This document shows, in pieces, positions 9,065-20,625 of a stretch of 64,000 bases of DNA. The position numbers and the translations under genes were made by a program. Every line of letters begins with the position of its first letter. The first letter of the stretch is position 1. The DNA is from Heliopora coerulea (lineage: Eukaryota; Cnidaria; Anthozoa; Scleralcyonacea; Helioporidae), in the NCBI GenBank assembly GCA_030142905.1, contig JASJOG010000091.1, positions 1,161,001 through 1,225,000 of the forward strand, given 5' to 3'. Below the pieces are notes generated by a model. That model searched no databases and had not been told where the DNA came from. It saw only the letters and a list, made by a program, of their open reading frames with translations.

Positions 9065-12000
9065 CAGAGGTGGATTCAGCCTTTATCGTGACAGGTTCCA
9101 AGCACCAAATGGGAAATTCTTCTAGGGGGGTCTGGGGGCATGCTCCCCCAGGAAATTTTGAAACCTGAAGTCTCTGAGATGCCATCTCCTGCATTATAGG
9201 GGCAACTTTATATACAACTGGCTTGCTTGCAAAAAGCCACAAAAGGTTCCTCAAAACATAACACATTATCAACTTGTAGAGCAAAATTTATTTTTATTCT
9301 GTTTTTCATATCATGAAAAATAATAAAAATATAATTGGTCAGGTATTAGCCATTAACATGTTACCAGGCTTGACCACGGGGAGGTTCCTGACCTACAAGC
9401 CCATAGATGCTCTGAAAAGAGCAGTGTCAATGTACAGAAGATATAAGAAAAAAACAGGGAAAATGTTAATCATCAGAACATAATATGTTTACCATTCTCA
9501 TTCGTCTGGGATGCCAGGTTGCAAATAAGTAAATAATATCTTCCAAATTCAATTCCATGTCTCTGTGGGTGTACATGAGAGCCAAACCATTTAACCGTTC
9601 TTGTCCCATGGTGCTCCTCAAATAACTCTTCAGATTTCGAAGGGAGGAAATTGATCTTTCACATGAGCAAGATGTGACAGGAATTGTGGCCAGAATTTGA
9701 AGAATTGTGAAGATATTTGGGAAACAAGCTGGATCAACATCCTTTAAAGTGCTGCTAAGCTTTGCAGGAATGTCTTCAGCTTTTTCTTTCTTCTCATGCC
9801 ATAACCTTTCCCAAAGATCTAATTCAGCAGACAGTCCAGCAATATTTGGTACATCTTGGTTGTAATGTTGACAGAATTCTTCAACATGAGATTTCCAGGT
9901 TGAAGGATTCTTCAACAGAACAGCTGGTACTAAAGAGAAGCCTTTAAAACACAGGTAAGCTTCAATAGGAAAGCGTGATTCCAGTTGGTGTAGAGCATGT
10001 GCCAAGAAGACTTGAGTCAGGTTAATTCGGTAGTAATCCTGAGGAGATGATGATGGGCAGTTACTTCTATAAATTTGGCACTGAACAGTCCTAGGTCTAG
10101 AAGGTTGGATGCCAAATCTTTCAGAAAGTTGGACAGCCTCCTCATAAAGCCTGTTGTGGTGTTGATCAACATGGGCATGCATTTCTTCAAGAGCACCTTT
10201 CAGGGTTGAGATTTCTTGTTCAGCAGCCAGGATGTCCATTTCTTCCCTTTGCAGTTTAACTGTTGCAGGTCTTGTAAGCCCAAGGATGTACTTTACTATG
10301 ACCAATGTTACAATGAACTCAAAAGTAACAGCATTTGTTAAGACCTGTGCATCATCTCTGCTAGTAGAATTCCAATTACCAGCTCCAATAACACCATCAC
10401 CATCTTTATTCAAAGAGATATCTTCTAAGGTAGCAAATACTGGAAGCAGGAGTTCAACCACCCTGTCAAGACCATCAAGACGAGCAATCCAACCGAGTGC
10501 GGCACACATCAATCAAAATTCTGTGATTGCTGTTTGGCAACAGTTCCTTTACCTTCTCAACCAGGTGGTGTTGTCGTTTTGGCGAATTAGTAAAAAATTC
10601 AGAAAGCTTTCTGACAGTTCCCATCATATTACGGACCAATGGTAATGTGCAAGAATTAGCAACACAAAGATTCAAGCGATGATTCATGCAATGAACATAA
10701 ACAGCCTTTGGGAATTGACGTTGGATTAATGTAGATGCACCAACATACCTGCCAGCCATATTCCCTGCACCATCATACGATTGACCCCTGCAGTCATCCA
10801 TGCTCAAACCAAGGCCAGTAATCGAATTGAGGATAAGATCTTTAATAGCTTCTCCAGTCGTTTCTTCTCCACAAAGGTGAAATCCAACGAACTCTTCTCG
10901 TATGATTCCCGAAGAATCAACAAAGCGAAGAACAAGAGAGAGATTTTCCTGGTTGGATACGTCAGCAGCTTCGTCGGCCATTATAGAAAACATTTTACTC
11001 GAATTAACTTCGGCGACGATCTTTGACAAAATATAACCTCCCACAGTCTCAATAATCTCGTTCTGTATGGTTTTGGAACGATACGTAGCATTTCGTGGCG
11101 CATTCTCCAGGTGTTCTCTCAGTTTCTCGTCGCCACTGTCAATTCGAAATGCGAGAAGGGCTTGAAAGTTTCCCTGGAGACGTTCGTCGTCAGGGCTATC
11201 ATCTCTTCTTCCTCGAAGGGGGATGTTGTTTTGGCCACAAAAAATAACGGTCTTGATGATCGATTTTATCCTCTCTCGATTTTCTCTCACCTGAGCTTGC
11301 ATCTGTTCATTTAACTGCTGATCGATCGGAACAACCTGGTTTCTCATCATCTTGGTGAATTCCTGCATAGCAATCACAGCCGCACTGTGTATTTCCGACT
11401 TCCCAGACGAATGAATCTGAAACTTAGTGCATGCAGATGTCCAGAACGTGAGTGGAGATTTAAACAGTCGGTTGAGCTTCGCACCGTTTTTGCCAAACTC
11501 CATTCCAAAACAAACGCAGGGTAGACAAAAAGCCCCGTCCAAGTACTTTGAATAAACCAGCCAAGGATTGCGTTCTAACCAATCTGGTTTAAACTTTCGA
11601 TGTCGACCACCACTTTCCAGTGTCGAAGGAAAATTAAAAAGACGGTCAGGTTTCCAGACGTTCTGAATAAATTTGAATTTATCCGCGTCAGAAAATCGAG
11701 CGATGTCTTTGTAAACCAAGCCAATGTCGTATGCCGAACAGTCTTCCTTACGGCAAACCGGGTTTCCTCGAGCGTGAAATACCGCCATCGCTCATGAGTA
11801 TTTATAAAGCCTGACAGGTTCACGAGCGGTTCACAAAACCTCCGAGGCCAATCAAAGGCAATCTTGACAGGTTCCACTTAATTGGCTAACCAATCATAAT
11901 GAGGTTTGAGCGGTTCACTTTCTGGTTAACCAATAGTAGAGACGTTTGACAGGTTCCACTTAATTGGCTAACCAATCAGAGGAATTTTAAGCAGATCACG

Positions 12001-12241
12001 ATCAGTTCACATTCGGTTTGCTTCTTGCGCACGGTATTTAATCCGTAGTTCAAGACATTGCCAAAGAAATAACGGGAAAATAATTCCAGTTTTAATAATA
12101 TTGGGCTTTTCAAACATAAAAATACCCAAATGATGCAACGGCATTACATGTCCTTTACTTAAATTTTTTAATTAACATTACTTTTTATCAAATTTTGACC
12201 GGTTCAATGGAACCCATGGAACTAGTCTGGATCCACCCCTG
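9065..12241 (-). mobile_element. hAT transposon with 5-bp target duplication, inserted in a LINE
   Basis: Ends CAGAGGTGGATTCAG (9065) and CTGGATCCACCCCTG (to 12241) are imperfect TIRs. The 5-bp sequence ggtaa flanks both sides (9060-9064, 12242-12246), and removing the element rejoins the LINE frame at LKVT. Subterminal repeats (caggttccacttaattggc) occur twice at 11869-11970. It carries one transposase on the minus strand. hAT subgroups with 5-bp duplications are known. 3,177 bp. Confidence 0.85.
9466..11788 (-). pseudogene. hAT transposase (TTF zinc finger, DUF4371-like, hAT dimerisation), one frameshift
   Basis: Two overlapping frames (10475-11788 and 9466-10512) form one protein of about 770 residues, close to the usual length of TTF/ZMYM1-like hAT transposases. 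N-terminus: TTF-type zinc-binding region (WLVYSKYLDGAFCLPCVCFG). Catalytic region: FSIMADEAADVSN and RGQSYDGAGNMAG supply the expected Asp residues, followed by VHCMNHRLNLC. C-terminus: hAT dimerisation block SCERSISSLRNLKSYLRST. The two parts are out of phase by a single extra T near 10495 (LIDVCRTR should continue as WIARLDG). Otherwise intact, so recently inactivated. It cuts and pastes the surrounding element in the nucleus. Confidence 0.88.
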
Positions 12242-12418
12242 GGTAACCTTAAGCTTTGCTCGAACCATCATGTGATCAGTATCACAATTTGCACCTCGCA
12301 TTACACAAACCTTGCATACGTTTCTAATGTCACTACGACGTGTAATAACTAAGTCAATGATATGACCATACTTAGAACGTGGATGGAACCATGTAGCCTT
12401 GTGCTTTTTCTTCTGATA
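12242..12418 (-). pseudogene. Non-LTR retrotransposon, endonuclease C-terminal fragment
   Basis: Minus strand reads ATWFHPRSKYGHIIDLVITR..RNVCKVCVMRGANCDTDHMMVRAKLKVT. HPRSK.GHIIDLVITR and the DTDH box are the conserved end of the endonuclease/exonuclease/phosphatase domain that nicks target DNA. The N-terminal half is lost at a (TA)n tract. It is the 5'-most surviving piece of the LINE that continues at 8706-9064. Confidence 0.75.
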
Positions 12419-12430
12419 TATATTTATACA

Positions 12431-12466
<36 letters not shown>

Positions 12467-12610
12467 GTATATATGTACATATATATGTATGTATGTATGT
12501 ATGTACATATGTACATACATAGATATGTATATACATATGTTTGTACATATCCATATACATGCAAATCTATATACATACGTACCTATATAAATACATACCT
12601 ATCTGTACAT
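12416..12610. repeat. (TA)n / (TATG)n / (CATA)n microsatellite
   Basis: Alternating TA followed by GTAT/CATA tetranucleotide repeats; marks the truncated 5' end of the LINE. The 12611-13195 stretch beyond it holds nothing I recognise. Confidence 0.95.
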
Positions 12611-13195
12611 ATAAATTTGGATCATCACGGCGTTTGTCTGTTACCTTAAAACTTCAGAACCACAAGACTTACAGAAGATTCAATTACATATTCAAACTCA
12701 CCAGGACCAGATGAGTAACATTAGCTATCAATACCTCAGAAATTACCTCAAAAAAGAAACCACGGTACAGAAACAATAACATCTACACATATCTCTGGTA
12801 CTCTGTGCACAATTATTTCTTCGTTAGGAATCATTCGATTTTCTAAAATCATATTTGAAAGAAAAGGGAACTTTTTCATTTGTTCTCCACAATCTCGGGT
12901 GAAGCACGGGTACCCTGGCTAGTATATATATAACCATATACAACCATATATAACAATATAAATTCTTTTATTGCCTATTATTTTATTAAATATTATTAAA
13001 TATGCCTAACATGAAGGTACGGGTCAGTATAGAATTATACCTTCCACAAGAATATAAGTTACCAAGCTCTTCTGATTGGGTAAACTTACTGAGTAGGCTG
13101 TATACAGTAGACCTCTGGAAGAAAGGAATGTGCCAAGTGAGAATAAAGATTTTTGGAATGATAAACTTGTTATAATTGTATTATCAATGGTCTCA

Positions 13196-13226
<31 letters not shown>

Positions 13227-13257
13227 CATACATACATACATACATACATACATACAC

Positions 13258-13290
<33 letters not shown>

Positions 13291-13317
13291 CATATATACA
13301 TACATACATACTTAATC
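13196..13317. repeat. (CATA)n tetranucleotide repeat
   Basis: About 120 bp of near-perfect catacata. It generates Tyr-Ile-His and Met-Tyr-Val-Cys shadow frames that are not genes. Confidence 0.97.
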
Positions 13318-13335
13318 AGTGGTCCTAAAATGTTT

Positions 13336-13380
13336 ATTGCTACTTTAAGTTTCACGCATTAAAACGATCATTAGGCAACT
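13336..13380 (-). ncRNA. Hammerhead ribozyme motif (decayed), 3' end of PLE-A
   Basis: Minus strand: AGTTGC, then CTAATGA (CTGATGA with one change), a stem-II stretch, GAAAC, a TTAAA loop, then GTA and GCAATAAA. This is the minimal type I layout in which short stem III is CTTAAAG and stem I is TTGC/GCAA. The core G-to-A change would abolish cleavage. Hammerhead motifs are known in PLE terminal repeats. Confidence 0.65.
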
Positions 13381-13473
13381 AAACAGTTCCGTTTCGACTA
13401 TTCCTTATATGTGTTCCCGGTAATACGTCATAGGTGCTAGCTTTGTGAGGAAGGTTCCTTAAATAGAATCAAT

Positions 13474-14725
13474 CTTTGAGGCGGCACTTAGAAACCAGTT
13501 CGGTTCTTTTATTTAGGAGGGACTCTTTGCTGGCTTTAATGATACGTAATTTTTCTTCTAGACAAAGAGGTCATCTCTTTGATCCGTTACGGAATGGTGA
13601 TGTTTTTTTGGTAATTGACCAGTTGATGGTAAAATCCTTTTTTTGTCTTTTCAGGTTCCAAATGTAATTCGAAAGCTCCGTTTCGTTAGCGTACTTTTCT
13701 TATCGGAATGATTTCTGGTGGTTTCGGTATCTTTCTTTGAATCGGTTGGCTGTCATGCCGATATAATACTTGGTGTGGCTGTCGTCGGTTGTGGTTACTT
13801 CTGCCTGGTAAACGATGCGTGGGGTGAGGCATTGCCCAGGTAGCGGGCATTGATTCTTTATTCTACAGTTGCAGCCCTGGACGTCGGTCCAAGGTCGTGT
13901 GGGTTTTGGCGCGGTAATCTGCGTATTGTGGTTGTTGATTACAGCTTTCATATTCGGCATGCAACTGTAACTTATCTTAACGGTATTGAGGTTGAAGATT
14001 TTATAGAGGGCGTGGTTGCTCGGGAAATGTTTGTCGATGAGGCTTAAGAATTTTCTTCCGATTTTGTTTTTCACATTCCTACTATAAGGTTGGTTAAACC
14101 AGATTATATTCCTAGAACGGTTTCGTTGGTTGGTTGTTGATGAATCGACTTCGTTGTATGTAAGGATGTTGTCGTAGTTGCTGCGTTTTAAGGCATCCTG
14201 GTATGGTGCAGATGCTGTCTTAAATGTTGCTTCGTCACAAGATAATCGCGATAGTCTGTTGTTGATTGATCTAGGCAGTTGGGTGAGAATGGAGGGAGGA
14301 TGGTTCGATCGGCTGTTAATGTAGAGTGGATCGTCTTTGGGCTTATGGTACGGGTAGTATTTAAAGGGGGTGAGATCAAACGTGACATCGAGGAAGTGGA
14401 CTATTTTCTGGTTTCCTTCTGCGGTGATTTCTAAACCCTGGTCATTAAAGATCTTTATCAAATCTGTTTGCACTCTATCTGCTAGCCTTCCGCTTGTGGT
14501 CTTTAAAATAGCTAAGCCGTCGTCTCTGTATAAACCGATTTTGTCCCTTCCAAATCTTTTTTCCAAGCTACTCGAAATAAACAGCGCAACTAGTTTCCAA
14601 ATCTCGGCTCCATCGCAACTGCCCATAGAGACGTCAAACGGAGTGAAGCTGTCTGTTTTCACCCACGGTCTCTCGTTGGATAACAATAGAGATTTACGCG
14701 CGTGCATGATGATCTCGATATGTTG
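13474..14725 (-). pseudogene. PLE-A: 5'-truncated Penelope-like RT with GIY-YIG endonuclease
   Basis: The minus frame 13700-14707 holds the RT palm and GIY-YIG domain: HARKSLLLSNERPW, MGSCDGAEIW (motif B region), GLYRDDGLAIL (catalytic Asp pair intact), VHFLDVTFDL, NHPPSILTQLP, IIWFNQPYS, SYSCMPNMKAVI, cysteine cluster CNCRIKNQCPLPGQC, GIY-YIG core YYIGMTANRFKERYRNH. The frame then meets an ochre codon at 13699-13701, where related copies have Glu, and an opal where they have Cys (KRCPLCLEEK); homology continues to about 13474. The RT N-terminus is missing: sequence stops at HIEIIMHAR near 14725. Reverse transcription and target nicking are the known PLE roles. Confidence 0.88.
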
Positions 14726-14749
14726 GATAAATAATATTTTAGTGAATGT

Positions 14750-14872
14750 TTTATGGTATTATGTTTCATTCTCTGATGATGTTGCGTCTTAAGGAACGAA
14801 ACGTTAGATCTAAATAAACCTTTTGACCCAATATGCCTGTTTTTCGGATTTTTTGCTTGGCCTTGATTTTCA
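14750..14872 (+). repeat. Fragment of PLE-J-type 3' end with hammerhead-like motif
   Basis: CTGATGA at 14773 and GAAAC at 14798 frame a possible stem II (gttgcgtcttaaggaac), followed by gttag and taaacctttt..aatatgcctgtttt. The same order occurs at the 3' end of PLE-J (59717-59790). A short solo terminal fragment. Confidence 0.5.
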
Positions 14873-14889
14873 TCCATCGTAAAAATTAT

Positions 14890-15054
14890 CATCTGAGTTA
14901 TATATACATTTGTAAATACATCAGTACCTACCTGCATACATACCTATATACATACATACCTATATACTTACATACCTATATACATACATACCTATATATA
15001 TTCATACCTATATACATACATACCTATATTCATACGTACCAAGATACATATATA

Positions 15055-15102
<48 letters not shown>
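14890..15102. repeat. Degenerate (CATACCTATA)n and (TA)n microsatellite
   Basis: Roughly 12-bp repeats of catacctatata grading into pure TA. It borders PLE-B on its left. Confidence 0.9.
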
Positions 15103-15103
<1 letters not shown>

Positions 15104-15195
15104 CGATATAGGTGTGGGAGTTGGTGTCTTGAAGAGTCCTCAATGCTTTAACGGTAGAGCGAGTTATACTCGGTTTCTAAAGACCTGAAATATTT

Positions 15196-15240
15196 ATTGC
15201 TACTTTAAGTTTCACGCAGTTCAGCGATCATCAGGCAACT
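15196..15240 (-). ncRNA. Hammerhead ribozyme, minimal type I, left end of PLE-B
   Basis: Minus strand: AGTTGC - CTGATGA - TCGCTGAACTGCGT - GAAA - CTTAAAG - TA - GCAAT. Core boxes are intact, stem II is CGC/GCG, stem III the minimal CTT/AAG, and stem I TTGC/GCAA with cleavage expected after GTA. PLE-encoded hammerheads of this kind are established. Confidence 0.8.
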
Positions 15241-15331
15241 AATACAAAACCGTTTCAACTAGACCTATATACAGTATATATATATATATATACGTGACAC
15301 TAAAATCTTTAAGTTATTTATGTTATTCCGG

Positions 15332-17399
15332 TTACGTAAGTTCTTTGTGCGGGAGGTTCTGCACGAAGAATTTTCTTTTGTGGCGGCATTTAGAAATAAG
15401 TTCTGATCTTTTGTTCAGGAGAGATTCTTTGTTTGACTTGATGATCCACAGCTTTTCTTCGAGACAAAGGGGGCATCTTTTTGATCCATTCTGGAACAAG
15501 GAGGTTTTTTTTAGGATTGACCATTTCATGGTAAATGATTTTTTGCTCTTTTTCAGATTCCAAACATAATTAGCGAGTTCAGTTTCGTTGGCATATTTCT
15601 CTTCCCGGAATGACTTCTGGTGGTTGCGGAATCTTTCTTTAAATTCGTTTGCTGTCATTCCCACATAGCACGTAGTGTTGTTGTCATCCGTCGATGTGAC
15701 CTTAGATTTATAAACGACGCATGGCATGCGGCACTGGCCATCTAGCGGGCACTGACTTTTTGTTCTCCAGTTGCAGGTGGCGTTTTCGTTAGGTAGTTGC
15801 GTCGTGTTGTTTCTCATTACTTGGGCGTTGTGTTTATTGATTTCCGCTCTAATGTTAGGCATGCAGCTGTAAATTATTTTCACAGTGTTGCGGTTGAAAA
15901 TTTGATGCAGAGGGTGGCCTTCAGGGAAATGCTTGTTGATAAGGGCAACAAAACTTTCTTCCGATGCTGGTTTTCACGTTTCTGCTGAACGGTGGGTTGA
16001 ACCAGATAATGTTCCTACGGCGGTTTCGTCGTTGGCTAGATCTTGGGTTGTCGTCCGTGTAAGTGAGTGTGTGGTTGTAGTTACTGCGTGTTAGAGCTTC
16101 TTGGTAGGGTGCAGATGCTGTCTGGAAAATTTCTTCGTTGCAGGATAGTTGCGATAGTCTGTTGTCGATGGATTTAGGGAGTTGGATAAGGATGGATTTT
16201 GGGTGGTTGGATCTGCTGTTAATGTACATAGGCTCATCATTCGGCTTTCGGTACGGGAAGTATGTCGAGTTGTCGAGGTTGAATGTGACGTCGAGAAAGT
16301 GTACAATCTTCAGGTTTGCTTCAGCAGTGATCTTTAGACCTAGTCCGTTTAAGATCTGGATTAAATTCTTTCTTGCTTTATCGGCCAGTCGTCCGCTGTT
16401 GGTTTTCAAGACGGCTAGGCCGTGGTCCCTATACAGGCCGATTTTCTCCTTAACGAATCTTTCTTCGAGGTTGCTCAGGATATATAGGCCGACGAGCTCG
16501 CAAACCTCGGCTCCGTCGAAACTTCCCATGGTTACATCAAATGTTGAGGAAGAACCCTTTTTAACCCACGGTCTTTCTTTGGAGAATAGAAGAGACCTGC
16601 GCGCGTGCGTGATGACTTCAATGTGCTCTTTCGGGATATTGACTTTGTCGCTGGCCCAGGTAAGTGCTTTAGTTAGGAGGTTTTCGGTGATGGACGGATA
16701 GAAGTCTGCGATATCGAAGGACAGGAAGGGGAGCAGGAGTTTTTCGTTGAGATTTTTGAACCATTCAATGACCGAGCGGGTGTTTTTCCATTGGTTTGCG
16801 TTGGTGAGGGTACGGACTTTGGTGTTTATTTCGTCGAGGAAGGTCTTGCTAACTTTACCTAGCTCACTTTTGTTCGGGTTGATCAGGCGCCATTTCGGAT
16901 TGTTCTCAAAATTGGTCTTATGGTCTTTAAGGGTGATAAATGCGTCTTTCTTTGCCATTGTAGTAACGCAGTCGCTGGTGTTTAATTTGTCCGCTATATC
17001 TTTCGTTTCGTTGTGGATAGTATCGGTGATGCTGTCGTCCGCCAGTTTGTAGCTTTTGGTTATGTTTTCTGTCAGTAATTGGTTGTACTTGGATGGGTCC
17101 ATTTCATATAGGTTTCTTGTCTTATCGGCGAACACATAAACGTTCTTTGAGGATTTGATTTTCTTGATGTCTTCTTGTATCGTAGTAAGAAAGGGGTGGT
17201 GAACTTTCTTGAATTCAAGGGTCTCGATCATCTTGTACATGTCGTTTTCAAAAGATTTAAGCTGTTGGACTTGTGGTGGTGTCTTCGTAGATTTAAAACC
17301 GAAGTGGGGAGAGATGTTTTTGCAATTGTCCTCGCCTCTCATTAGAAAGTGGGTTTTCCATCTCATTCTTGTGATAAGACTTTCTACCTTCTCAATCAT
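15332..17399 (-). pseudogene. PLE-B reverse transcriptase / GIY-YIG protein, frameshifted
   Basis: Frames 15921-17399 and 15332-15883 are one protein of about 690 residues. N-terminal PLE domain: KTHFLMRGED, VYVFADKTRN, DAFITLKDHK. RT: SFDIADFYPSI (motif A), GSFDGAEVCELVG (motif B), GLYRDHGLAVL, where the second catalytic Asp is His, then VHFLDVTFNL. Then NIIWFNPPFS, SYSCMPN-type YSCMPNIRAEI, a cysteine cluster CNWRTKSQCPLDGQC, GIY-YIG core CYVGMTANEFKERFRNH, and KRCPLCLEEK. One extra T near 15955 (GRKF then out of phase) separates the frames. The Asp-to-His change makes the RT dead irrespective of the frameshift. Confidence 0.88.
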
Positions 17400-17710
17400 A
17401 CATCTTCTAAAATCATCAGGCTTTGGCAGAGGTATGTTCTTTAAGGAGTAGTTGAAAGGATTTGGTTCATTTCAGAAGTGTGTTCCTTCAGCCAACTGGA
17501 GAGTGTTCAACCGGGATGGAAGCGTGGATGTTCGGATATAGGTGTGGAAGTTGGTGTCTTGAAGAGTGCTCAATGCTTTAACGGCTGAGCGAGTTATACT
17601 CGGTTTCTAAAAATCTGATCTCAACCCACCCAGCACCAGAATAACTTAAATAACTTAAATATTTTAGTGTCACGTATATATATATAGGTCTAATTGAAAC
17701 GGTTTTGTAT

Positions 17711-17756
17711 TAGTTGCCTGATGATCGCTGAAATGCGTGAAACTTAAAGTAGCAAT
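17711..17756 (+). ncRNA. Hammerhead ribozyme, minimal type I, right inverted end of PLE-B
   Basis: TAGTTGC - CTGATGA - TCGCTGAAATGCGT - GAAA - CTTAAAG - TA - GCAAT on the plus strand: inverted relative to the copy at 15196. All catalytic core nucleotides appear present. Confidence 0.8.
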
Positions 17757-17783
17757 AAATATTTCAGATCTTTAGAAGCCGAG

Positions 17784-17786
<3 letters not shown>

Positions 17787-17832
<46 letters not shown>
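17787..17832. repeat. (TA)n microsatellite
   Basis: Pure TA tract bordering PLE-B on the right. Confidence 0.95.
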
Positions 17833-17837
<5 letters not shown>

Positions 17838-17840
17838 TAT

Positions 17841-20160
17841 ACGTATATGCGTAGATACTAGCACTGATCTTTAAATAAAACTGGATCGAGCAGCCTATGG
17901 TTTCCATGGTTCAAAATTAAAGCCTAATTTAATATACAGTGTCGATATATATTGGTGTGATCACTGTGTGACCTTTCTACCTACAACGTTCTGTTACCGA
18001 ACCGCGGTTTGTCTCTTAATTACTGACTAATCTAGTTAGTCAAACTGATTTTAGCGCCACTGAAAAACAAAATACACCTTAAATTATATCAAAATACAGG
18101 GAAACAGATGAAAAATGCGGCGAAGCCATATTTTTTCGGCAAACTTTGAGGTATTTTCAAGTCGGTGAAAAATATCTTCACGAGTGTTTGAAGTTGCTTC
18201 TCAAGCAAACCCGTAAATTTTTCAAGTATCAGGATGAAACTTGACCAAATTTATGTAAATCTAATTTCAGATTCTTCATCACGAAGTTTACTTGCTTTGT
18301 TTTAGGTTCATGATGTGTTGAGTTTGAGAAGCAGCAGTTTCATTTTTCATTTCATTTACTTTCCAATTCTTTGCAGTTAGTCATACAAAATAGCACATTA
18401 GCAATTTAGGGGACCTACATTAAGAATAGATTTTGGTCAACACATCTCAAATACCTTACTTTATACAACGATTTCACTTCTGGAAGTTTTTGAATTCAGA
18501 AATTTGCAATTGAAGCTTAATCTAAATGATTAAGATAGTTTTTGATTGCCACTTTAAATATGCAATGTTTGGTTTTAAACAAAGGGCAAACAAGAAAGTC
18601 AACTAGCTTCCCCTGCTGTTGTTTGTGTTTAGCTTTATATAAGACACAAATTTTGGATTATTTAAAAGGAACGTAAGGAATTTAACATGAAATTTGCAAA
18701 TTTCTTCTAGAAACTGGCAGGAAATTCGTGAGGGAACCAAAGTCTCAACCAACATTGATTGATTCCCTTGCAAATTTACTGAGTTAAGTGAGAGAGGTGA
18801 AGATGAAGCATCGAGATATCTGAGTTTCCCTACTATAATTTCCCCCTGTTTTGAAAACTTAAATATTGTCGTTAACGGGAAAGACAGGGTTTTCTTATAT
18901 ATACTGTATGATACCAGATGATCATAAATATTTCAATAAAGAGACTTTTTAAAACCAGCATGTCAATCTTACAACTATATTATTATTATATGAGCTACGA
19001 AAATTTCAAATTTTCAATTACAAAAGTACTAGTACACTGATACAATCATGAACATGGCAATCACGTTGAGGTTCTTTGCCTATGGAATTATAGACTAGTC
19101 GTTTCCCCCTCATGGAAATGGTAATTTCTGTAATAATTACAGGTTTCATGTGTTGGTATGGAGTGTGTTAACAAAGGAACAACTTTAAGCAAGTATTTCT
19201 TAGCCTTGCTGTTTAGTTTTCCTCTCCTGCAAAGTAGCCATATTTTGAAATATTTGCACCTAGAAAATGGAATTGACATTATTTGTCGAGGAAAACAACA
19301 TATAGCACCTGCAACCTAAAGCCAAGGGAACTATCTAACATATTACATGAACTAGTCACAGACATTACCACTGGAAGTAATGGTTAATTTACCCACCCCA
19401 AAGTTTTGAAAACCAATAAGTGTGGGAAGAGTAACAAATGACATCCCTGAAATTAAAAGTCACTTTCAGTTTCCCATTCCTGACGTATAAAGTTTTTAGC
19501 GAGGCTTGAAGATCATGCTAATCAAAATTGGTATGACTGGTTGGTAGGCTTACTTGGAGCAAACGGCCAACAAAAATCAAAACAAAACTTGAAGTAATAA
19601 AGTGTGTTTGTGAACTATTTGGTTAAGTCTCTGAGGTGAATTCACTGATCAATGGTCTGTACTAGCGCATAGCTTGAACCCACAAAAAATCGGTAAAAAG
19701 ACATAGTTCTGCACCATAACTTTCAATGGCACGATTACCTTTATTCAATCAACTTTGCTTTCATGAATGGCAAATTATTTAATTTAATTCTTATTCAAGC
19801 TGTTCACAAGTAAGGAAAACTAATACATCAAGCAAATTAGAAATATAGTCTAACCTCAAGAAGTCGTCGTTTACTCGGTTCTTCCACCCTTTCAGGTCAT
19901 AATTTGGTATAGAAGTTTTCTGTGTAGAATCCGTTAAAAAAAACCCCAAACAAAACAACATTTCCATTATGAACCAAAACGTCGCCCAGTACTCCTTCTG
20001 CTACTGCTGAAGTGTCTCCCGACTTGATCTGAAAATTTATTTTTCCCGCTATTCTTGCGCTAAAAACCAAAGATTTGTTCTTCAAATGTTGTAGAATGTC
20101 TCCTTTCTTTCAGCGTTTAAGATTGGTTTGCTTCGCTAACTGCAAAAACGAAAACTTTTT
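17841..20160. other. Non-coding stretch, nothing recognised
   Basis: AT-rich sequence with only short, unrelated frames. I see no transposon domain, splice-bounded exon or RNA gene. Probably upstream intron or intergenic DNA of the host gene whose exon lies at 21749. Confidence 0.5.
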
Positions 20161-20181
20161 AACGAACGAAAACTAGTATAC

Positions 20182-20240
20182 GGTAATAGTAAACTGTGGG
20201 GAAAATGGTGTGACCATTTTCCCCACAGTTTACTATTACC
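20182..20240. repeat. Perfect 28-bp hairpin with 3-nt loop
   Basis: Arm 20182-20209 (ggtaatagtaaactgtgggg then aaaatggt) and its exact complement at 20213-20240, separated by gtg. No mismatch. No transposase or flanking repeat explains it. It could be the fused TIRs of a tiny palindromic MITE or a product of an inverted duplication. Confidence 0.85.
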
Positions 20241-20595
20241 AACGATTTCCGGCTTCATTTCTTTCATTCAGTATTTGCTCTGTCCAGTCTTGTTTTGAGA
20301 TCAGTGACACAGGTACATATACATATATGCATGTATATGTATTTTTAAGTCAAGGTCTTATCGACGAAAATACCAGGCCGAAAACGAAGTCTTGTGACAA
20401 AAACTATTGCTTGGCAAAGTAAACCATTCTTGACCGACCCATATTTAGTACGAACACATAAAGAAAGTAGAAATAAACTCTTCCACAAAAAAACTAACGT
20501 TCTGTTACTTCACGAATAAAATCATCAGAGTTAAATGTTTATCTGAAAAAATATATTTCACAAAAATTCATCGTGTCAGTTACTAGAAGATTGCG

Positions 20596-20625
20596 TTACG
20601 CGGTGGAACTCGGAGTAGCGACGAA
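20596..20625 (+). other. Orphan hammerhead 3' half
   Basis: ggaactcggagtagcgac resembles the GAAA-CTCGGAG-TA-GC part of the PLE hammerheads, but no CTGATGA core precedes it. A solo remnant of a PLE terminal repeat; similar halves occur twice at 35030-35065. Confidence 0.35.

Larger units (their letters stand above)
15103..17790 (-). mobile_element. PLE-B: Penelope-like element with direct and inverted terminal repeats
   Basis: A block at 15103-15190 (gatataggtgtgg..gttggtgtcttgaagag...cggtttctaaa) is repeated in the same orientation at 17531-17612, as expected for PLE pseudo-LTRs. Beyond the right copy, 17625-17785 is the inverse of 15165-15335 and carries a second hammerhead. Both sides end in (TA)n. 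The body is the minus-strand RT/GIY-YIG coding region at 15332-17399. Confidence 0.75.

Noticed and set aside
13196..13317. CRISPR-like or telomere-like array
   Set aside because: It is a simple (CATA)n repeat without spacers and does not match TTAGGG-type telomere repeats.
19897..20085. Possible small host exon (minus strand)
   Set aside because: Pleasant composition but no clear splice sites, no recognised domain and no partner exon.
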